From Qipengyuania gaetbuli (GTDB lineage Bacteria > Pseudomonadota > Alphaproteobacteria > Sphingomonadales > Sphingomonadaceae): DNA of 64,000 bases. Positions 60,123 to 64,000 of this stretch are shown here, in pieces. The DNA is taken from NCBI RefSeq assembly GCF_020524765.1, contig NZ_JAIVLR010000001.1:434001-498000 (forward strand), in the 5' to 3' direction. The translations under genes were made by a program, and so were the position numbers. Positions within the stretch are counted from its first letter, which is position 1. Each line of letters opens with the position of its first letter. The notes under the pieces are model-generated. The model worked only from the letters and a program-made list of their open reading frames with translations, ran no database searches and was not told where the DNA came from.

Positions 60123-60907
60123 CCACTGCAACCGCCGCGCAGATCGATGCGCGTCCGCCCAGCCGCCTGCTGACGCTGGCCGAACCCGGCCGCGCGATGA
60201 GCGAGCTGGCCAGCTTCTATGCCCTGCGGCCGCTGATGAACGCGCTGCCCCGCGGCGACGGTCACGGCGTGCTGGTACTGCCGGGCTTCATGGCGTCCGA
60301 CTATTCGACCGCGCCGCTGCGCCGGCTGCTGTGCGATCTCGGTTACGACTGCGCGGGCTGGAACCTGGGCCGCAATGTCCGCGTGGACCAGGCCCGCATT
60401 GAGGCGATGATGGCCTGCGTCGACGAAGTACATGACCGGACCGGCCGTCCGATCAGCATCGTCGGCTGGAGCCTTGGCGGCGTTTTCGCCCGGGAACTTG
60501 CGAAGCTGTCGCCCGACAAGGTGCGGCTCGTCATCAGCCTCGGCAGCCCGATTTCAGACGATCGCAACCACACCAATGCCCGCCGCCTGTTCGAATACCT
60601 GAACGGGCGCGAGCCCGAAGTGATGAGGGGCGGCAATTTCCAGAAACTGGCAGAAGCCCCGCCCGTCCCCACGACCTCGATCCTCACGCGAAGCGACGGC
60701 GTGGTGCACTGGCGCGGTTCGGTCCAGCGCTGCGGACGCGAGGATTGCGAGAACATCGAAGTGCTTGCCAGCCATTGCGGTCTCGGGGTGAACCCGGCCG
60801 CAGTCTACGCCATTGCCGACCGGCTGGCGCAGGCGGAAGGGGAATGGAAACCCTTCTCCGCCCCGCTCTGGGCCCGACTGCTGTTCCCGCAGCGCGCCCT
60901 GCACTGA
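60119..60907 (+). CDS. alpha/beta hydrolase, lipase-like, coupled to WS/DGAT
   Basis: A 262-residue hydrolase. Seen: VLVLPGFMASDYSTAPLRR, the nucleophile Ser in IVGWSLGGVFAREL (about residue 122), and a C-terminal HCGLGVNPA region with the likely catalytic His. No signal peptide is visible, so it is probably cytosolic. The GTG start overlaps the WS/DGAT stop (GTGA), suggesting that synthesis and breakdown of storage lipid are coordinated. Substrate inferred, not proven. Confidence 0.84.
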   Translation: MTTATAAQIDARPPSRLLTLAEPGRAMSELASFYALRPLMNALPRGDGHGVLVLPGFMASDYSTAPLRRLLCDLGYDCAGWNLGRNVRVDQARIEAMMACVDEVHDRTGRPISIVGWSLGGVFARELAKLSPDKVRLVISLGSPISDDRNHTNARRLFEYLNGREPEVMRGGNFQKLAEAPPVPTTSILTRSDGVVHWRGSVQRCGREDCENIEVLASHCGLGVNPAAVYAIADRLAQAEGEWKPFSAPLWARLLFPQRALH

Positions 60908-60926
60908 GGCAGGACGCGCCCGCGAG

Positions 60927-63710
60927 TCAGAAGGCCTTGCGGATATCCACGCCGAGGTAGCGGCCGACAGGGTCGATCCGCAGCGGGTCGTAAGCGCGCG
61001 GCGTATCGCCGTTCTCGTCGGTCACGGTGCGGCGCGCGTCGAACACGTTGTCGGCCAGCACAGACACGCGCAGGCCCTTCATCCAGCCGTCCTCTTTCTT
61101 GAAGACTTCGCCGAGGTCGGCAAACAGGCGGATATCGAAGGTCGCCAGGTCCGAGAAGAACAGGTCGCTCGACCCGGGCAGATCACCGCCGAGCAGTTCC
61201 GCCTCGCCGATATAGCGACCGGTGAGGCGCAGGCCGTAGCCCTGCCAGAACAGGCCGCCCTCGAGACGCGAGGAGTGCTGCGAAATCGCGCTGCCGCCAA
61301 GGACATCGCCCGCCAGCTGGTCGAACAGCGGGCCGTTCTCTGCCAGCAGGACCTCGTTCTCGAGCACGATATTGTGATTGAGGCTGAGGAAATAGCGCGG
61401 GCGCGTGTCCGACGGATCGCCGCCGAAGCGGCCGAAGCCGCCACCCCCGCCGCGGCGCGGACCGCCCTGCTGCGGCTGGCCTTCGCCCTGCGCGGCCTGT
61501 GCGGAACACATCCTCTCGCGCATCGCCTTGACCTTTTCGGGGTCGATCTCGCCATTCTCGTCCTTCAGGCGGGCGAGAACCTCTTCGGGCAGGCCGTCGA
61601 GCTTGGGCGGTTCGGCGCAGATCGCCTCGCGCATGGCAGTAAACTGCTGGCTGCGCTGGTCGGCCTCCGCCCCGCAGAAGCGGGCACGAGCCGCGGCGAT
61701 CTTTTCCGGGTCCGGATTGCCGTTGGCGTCGAGCAGGCGCGAGCGGAACATTTCCGGGATGGCCGACAGGTCGGGCGTTTCACCTTCGGGCGCCTTGCAG
61801 AAGGTCTCGCGCATCGCCTCCATGCGAGCGGGATCGAAGCCCATGCCGGGTCCGCCACCCGGGCCGCCCGGGCGACCCTGCGGCGGACCGCCATTGCCCT
61901 GGGCGCCGCGGTCGGGACGTTCGGGCGCCTTGCCGATCTCGCCGCGCGTGTTGAGCCCGAAGGACAGCACCCGGCTGCGGGTCTCGTAGAGCGTCAGCGG
62001 ACGACGATCGATGGCAAGCAGTTCGCCCGCGGTGCCGCGCGTCACGCGGTCGGGGAAGGCTTCTTCGAATGCCGCGCTGAAGCCCGGTGACGCCGTCACG
62101 TCGCGCGAGCGGTTGATGCCGTAATCGGCCTGCAGGCGCGCGTTCTCCCAGAAAGGCAGTTCCCAGTTGGCGCTGAACTTCCAGTCGGCCTGGGTCTCGG
62201 CACGAAGGTCCGGATTCCCGCCCGTTACCAGCGTCGCCAGCACCGTGTCGCCAGTCGCGTAGTCGAACACCGGCACGTTGAATTCGTCGATCCGGGGGCT
62301 GCCGAGCGAAGTCAGGCTGGGCGCCACTTCACGCCAGATGCGCGTGGCGCTGAAGCCCAGCGTATCGGTCGGCTGCCAGTTGATGCCCGCGCTCCAGTTT
62401 GCCAGCGTGCCGAAGTCCGACAGGTCCTCGATGCCCGAGCTCAGGCTCAGGCTGACGCCGCCGATCGCACCCCATGCGCCGCCACGTTCCGCGATGGGAA
62501 CGGACAGCGTGGTGTTCGCGTCGAACCGGCGGCGGGTCAGTTCGATATCGGTCGCCGAGCGGGTGTCCTCGCTGGCGATCTGGCGCCAGTCGACGCCGGT
62601 CTTGAAGGTGACGCTGATATCGCCCGCCGGCAGCGCGATCGGATAGCCGGTCAGCGTAAGGTCGTTGGCGATGGTCCAGGTCCGGCTTTCCGCGACATCG
62701 AAGCCGCTGCCGTCGAAGCGGTCGATTTCCGTCGTGGAGAGCGAACGCACCGTGTCGTTGGTGAAGACCGCGTTCCAGTCGCCGATGGGTCGCGAGAGCG
62801 TGCCGCCGACCGAGATCGTGTCGACATCGCCGCGACGCTCAAGCGGGATGGTCCCGTCATTCGACAGGCCCGACAGGCTGAGGCTTTCGGAATGGTTGTA
62901 AGTGCCGTTGAGGCTCAGCGACAGTCCGCTCTCTACGAAAGCGCGGGCGTAATTGATCGTGCCTTCGCCGCTCATCGTGTCGGCGCGCAGGCTGCGGAAC
63001 TGTTCCTCGCCCGGGAAACCGCCCTCGACGGTCAGGCCGCGCTCGTCCTCGGTCAGGAGCGTGGTGTCCTCGAAATCGAGGTTGAAGTTGAGGCGCCCCT
63101 TCTCGCCGATGCGCAGATAGGTCAGTTCCTGCTCGTTGCGGGTGAACCCGCCGCGGTCGGGCCCTTCGTATTCGACTTCCGCGCTCACGCTCTGGAAATT
63201 GGGCTTGAGGATGATGTTCACCACGCGCTGGTCGGCGGAATAGCCGAAGCGCTGCGCCGTCTCCTCGGGGAATACCTCGACCTTCTGCACCGCTTCGGGC
63301 GGATAGCTGCGGAATTCGCGGAAGCTGGACACGCGGATACCGTTGATGAGGAACACCGGCTGGCCGCCGCCGCGGCTGCTGCGCGCCCCGCTGCCGGTGG
63401 CCGGCTCGATGGCAGCGATCACGTCGGCGATGGAACTGGCACCGAATGCAGCGATGTCCTGCTCGCTGAATTCCGCGATCGGTTTCTCTTCGACGAACAG
63501 CTGGCCGCGGATTCGCGTGCCTTCCACGACGATGGTGTCCGAAGCCGAAGGCGGCACGGCCATCTCTTCCATGTCCGGCTGCGGCTGGGCCCGCGGGTCC
63601 TGTTCTTCCGCCATGGCGGGAACGCCGCTCAGCGAGAGGGCAAGCGCAAGAGCCGGCAGCGAAGTACGTGCGCGAAGTGTTTTCAAGGGTTTATCCAGTA
63701 TGCAGTCCAA
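60927..63710 (-). CDS. TonB-dependent receptor with Cys-repeat insertion
   Basis: A 927-residue outer-membrane receptor. Seen: a signal peptide (LPALALALSLSGVPAMA), an IVVEGTRIRGQ start of the plug, plug segments FSEQDIAAFGASSIADVIAAIE (read in parts) and QPVFLINGIRVSSFREF, and a long beta-barrel of alternating aromatic strands ending in VDIRKAF. Between about residues 590 and 765 there is a Gly/Pro-rich insertion with four units of MREXXC or similar (see finding). The start is TTG at 63710 (AGGGGGG at 5 bases); no ATG lies before the signal peptide. Ligand unknown. Confidence 0.9.
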   Translation of the reverse strand: MDCILDKPLKTLRARTSLPALALALSLSGVPAMAEEQDPRAQPQPDMEEMAVPPSASDTIVVEGTRIRGQLFVEEKPIAEFSEQDIAAFGASSIADVIAAIEPATGSGARSSRGGGQPVFLINGIRVSSFREFRSYPPEAVQKVEVFPEETAQRFGYSADQRVVNIILKPNFQSVSAEVEYEGPDRGGFTRNEQELTYLRIGEKGRLNFNLDFEDTTLLTEDERGLTVEGGFPGEEQFRSLRADTMSGEGTINYARAFVESGLSLSLNGTYNHSESLSLSGLSNDGTIPLERRGDVDTISVGGTLSRPIGDWNAVFTNDTVRSLSTTEIDRFDGSGFDVAESRTWTIANDLTLTGYPIALPAGDISVTFKTGVDWRQIASEDTRSATDIELTRRRFDANTTLSVPIAERGGAWGAIGGVSLSLSSGIEDLSDFGTLANWSAGINWQPTDTLGFSATRIWREVAPSLTSLGSPRIDEFNVPVFDYATGDTVLATLVTGGNPDLRAETQADWKFSANWELPFWENARLQADYGINRSRDVTASPGFSAAFEEAFPDRVTRGTAGELLAIDRRPLTLYETRSRVLSFGLNTRGEIGKAPERPDRGAQGNGGPPQGRPGGPGGGPGMGFDPARMEAMRETFCKAPEGETPDLSAIPEMFRSRLLDANGNPDPEKIAAARARFCGAEADQRSQQFTAMREAICAEPPKLDGLPEEVLARLKDENGEIDPEKVKAMRERMCSAQAAQGEGQPQQGGPRRGGGGGFGRFGGDPSDTRPRYFLSLNHNIVLENEVLLAENGPLFDQLAGDVLGGSAISQHSSRLEGGLFWQGYGLRLTGRYIGEAELLGGDLPGSSDLFFSDLATFDIRLFADLGEVFKKEDGWMKGLRVSVLADNVFDARRTVTDENGDTPRAYDPLRIDPVGRYLGVDIRKAF

Positions 63711-63883
63711 GCCAACCCCCCTACGGCACCTACCCGAAGAGGGCGGACGCGCAAGCGGCCACCCTGTATCGGTTTGTCGCAGGAGTGCGATGCTTGGCTC
63801 AATGCCTAAAGCTTCCCTTTTATCCCGCCTGACGCTATGGGCGCGCGACACAACTCGACGAACTGCATCAGCTAAGGATAGTA

Positions 63884-64000
63884 ATGGCCAAGGAAGAACT
63901 TCTCGAAATGCGCGGCAAGGTGGTCGAACTGCTGCCCAACGCCATGTTCCGCGTCGAACTCGAGAACGGCCACGAAGTGCTCGGCCACACCGCCGGCAAG
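63884..64000 (+). CDS. infA: translation initiation factor IF-1, 3' end outside the window
   Basis: The first 39 residues of IF-1, the OB-fold factor that blocks the ribosomal A site during initiation. Seen: [39 protein letters not shown] read in two parts ([39 protein letters not shown]), essentially the canonical family start. The frame runs off the window. It is divergent from the TonB receptor gene across 173 bases containing both promoters. Confidence 0.96.
   Translation, partial: MAKEELLEMRGKVVELLPNAMFRVELENGHEVLGHTAGK

Noticed and set aside
57423-60131. A 902-residue open frame on the minus strand
   Set aside because: It runs opposite the YhiN-like gene and WS/DGAT, both of which have clear motifs on the plus strand.
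1-64000. CRISPR arrays, IS elements, prophage genes or attachment sites
   Set aside because: No direct-repeat arrays, transposase or integrase motifs, or tRNA-adjacent repeats were seen anywhere in the window.

Overview
The window is a GC-rich, gene-dense bacterial chromosome segment with no rRNA, tRNA, IS element, phage gene or CRISPR array that I can see. Gene content and order point to an alphaproteobacterium of the Sphingomonadales, most likely the Erythrobacteraceae. The clues are the ctaC-ctaD-ctaB-ctaG-ctaE-surf1-thrC order, nusB-thiL followed by a membrane pyrophosphatase, pyrE-pdxJ-acpS-lepB, CobS with J-domain and BolA genes nearby, and an L21 protein with a Lys/Ala-rich tail. The family assignment is inferred from protein resemblance and synteny, not from a search. 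No stretch longer than about 300 bases lacks a gene; the largest gaps (about 190-225 bases) are divergent promoter regions or 3' flanks.

Layout. 1-8.8 kb: the end of astD, a lipoprotein, a glycine-zipper protein, rarD, pyrC, a YgfZ-like protein, an S41 peptidase, a TetR/ferritin-like hydrolase pair with palindromic operators between them, and a GNAT enzyme. 9-11.5 kb: rpmA-rplU, a lipoprotein, a small membrane protein. 11-14.7 kb: a minus-strand run thrC-methyltransferase-folB-unknown-moaD-moaE with overlapping ends. 14.7-21.8 kb: aa3-type cytochrome c oxidase structural and assembly genes, interrupted by an alpha/beta hydrolase. 22-27.9 kb: a plus-strand run pyrE-pdxJ-membrane protein-acpS-lepB-AI-2E-type permease-DUF3089 hydrolase-ruvX-small membrane peptide. 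27.9-29.9 kb: an unusual three-gene minus-strand cluster (a 53-aa peptide, a protein with an HxH site and a helical-repeat tail, and a cupin-like protein). 30-33 kb: two overlapping hotdog thioesterases and a class A penicillin-binding protein. 33-38 kb: cobS and a J-domain gene separated by five small enzyme-like genes, then divergent bolA. 38-41.6 kb: pirin, SDR, alpha/beta hydrolase, DUF2332. 41.7-47.2 kb: hisG-hisD-nusB-thiL-hppA. 47.3-53.9 kb: GNAT plus JmjC-like pair, tesB, DEAD-box helicase, universal stress protein, VTT protein. 53.9-60.9 kb: uvrC, amino-acid permease, YhiN-like flavoprotein, wax ester synthase/DGAT, lipase-like hydrolase. 60.9-64 kb: a TonB-dependent receptor with a Cys-repeat insertion, and the start of infA.

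Most genes are housekeeping. Translational coupling is common: many starts overlap the preceding stop as NTGA (ATGA, GTGA, TTGA and, for thiL, CTGA). The best candidate for an undescribed system is the 27.9-29.9 kb cluster. Next come the receptor insertion, the CTG start of thiL, and the cobS-J-domain-bolA neighbourhood that lacks cobT.
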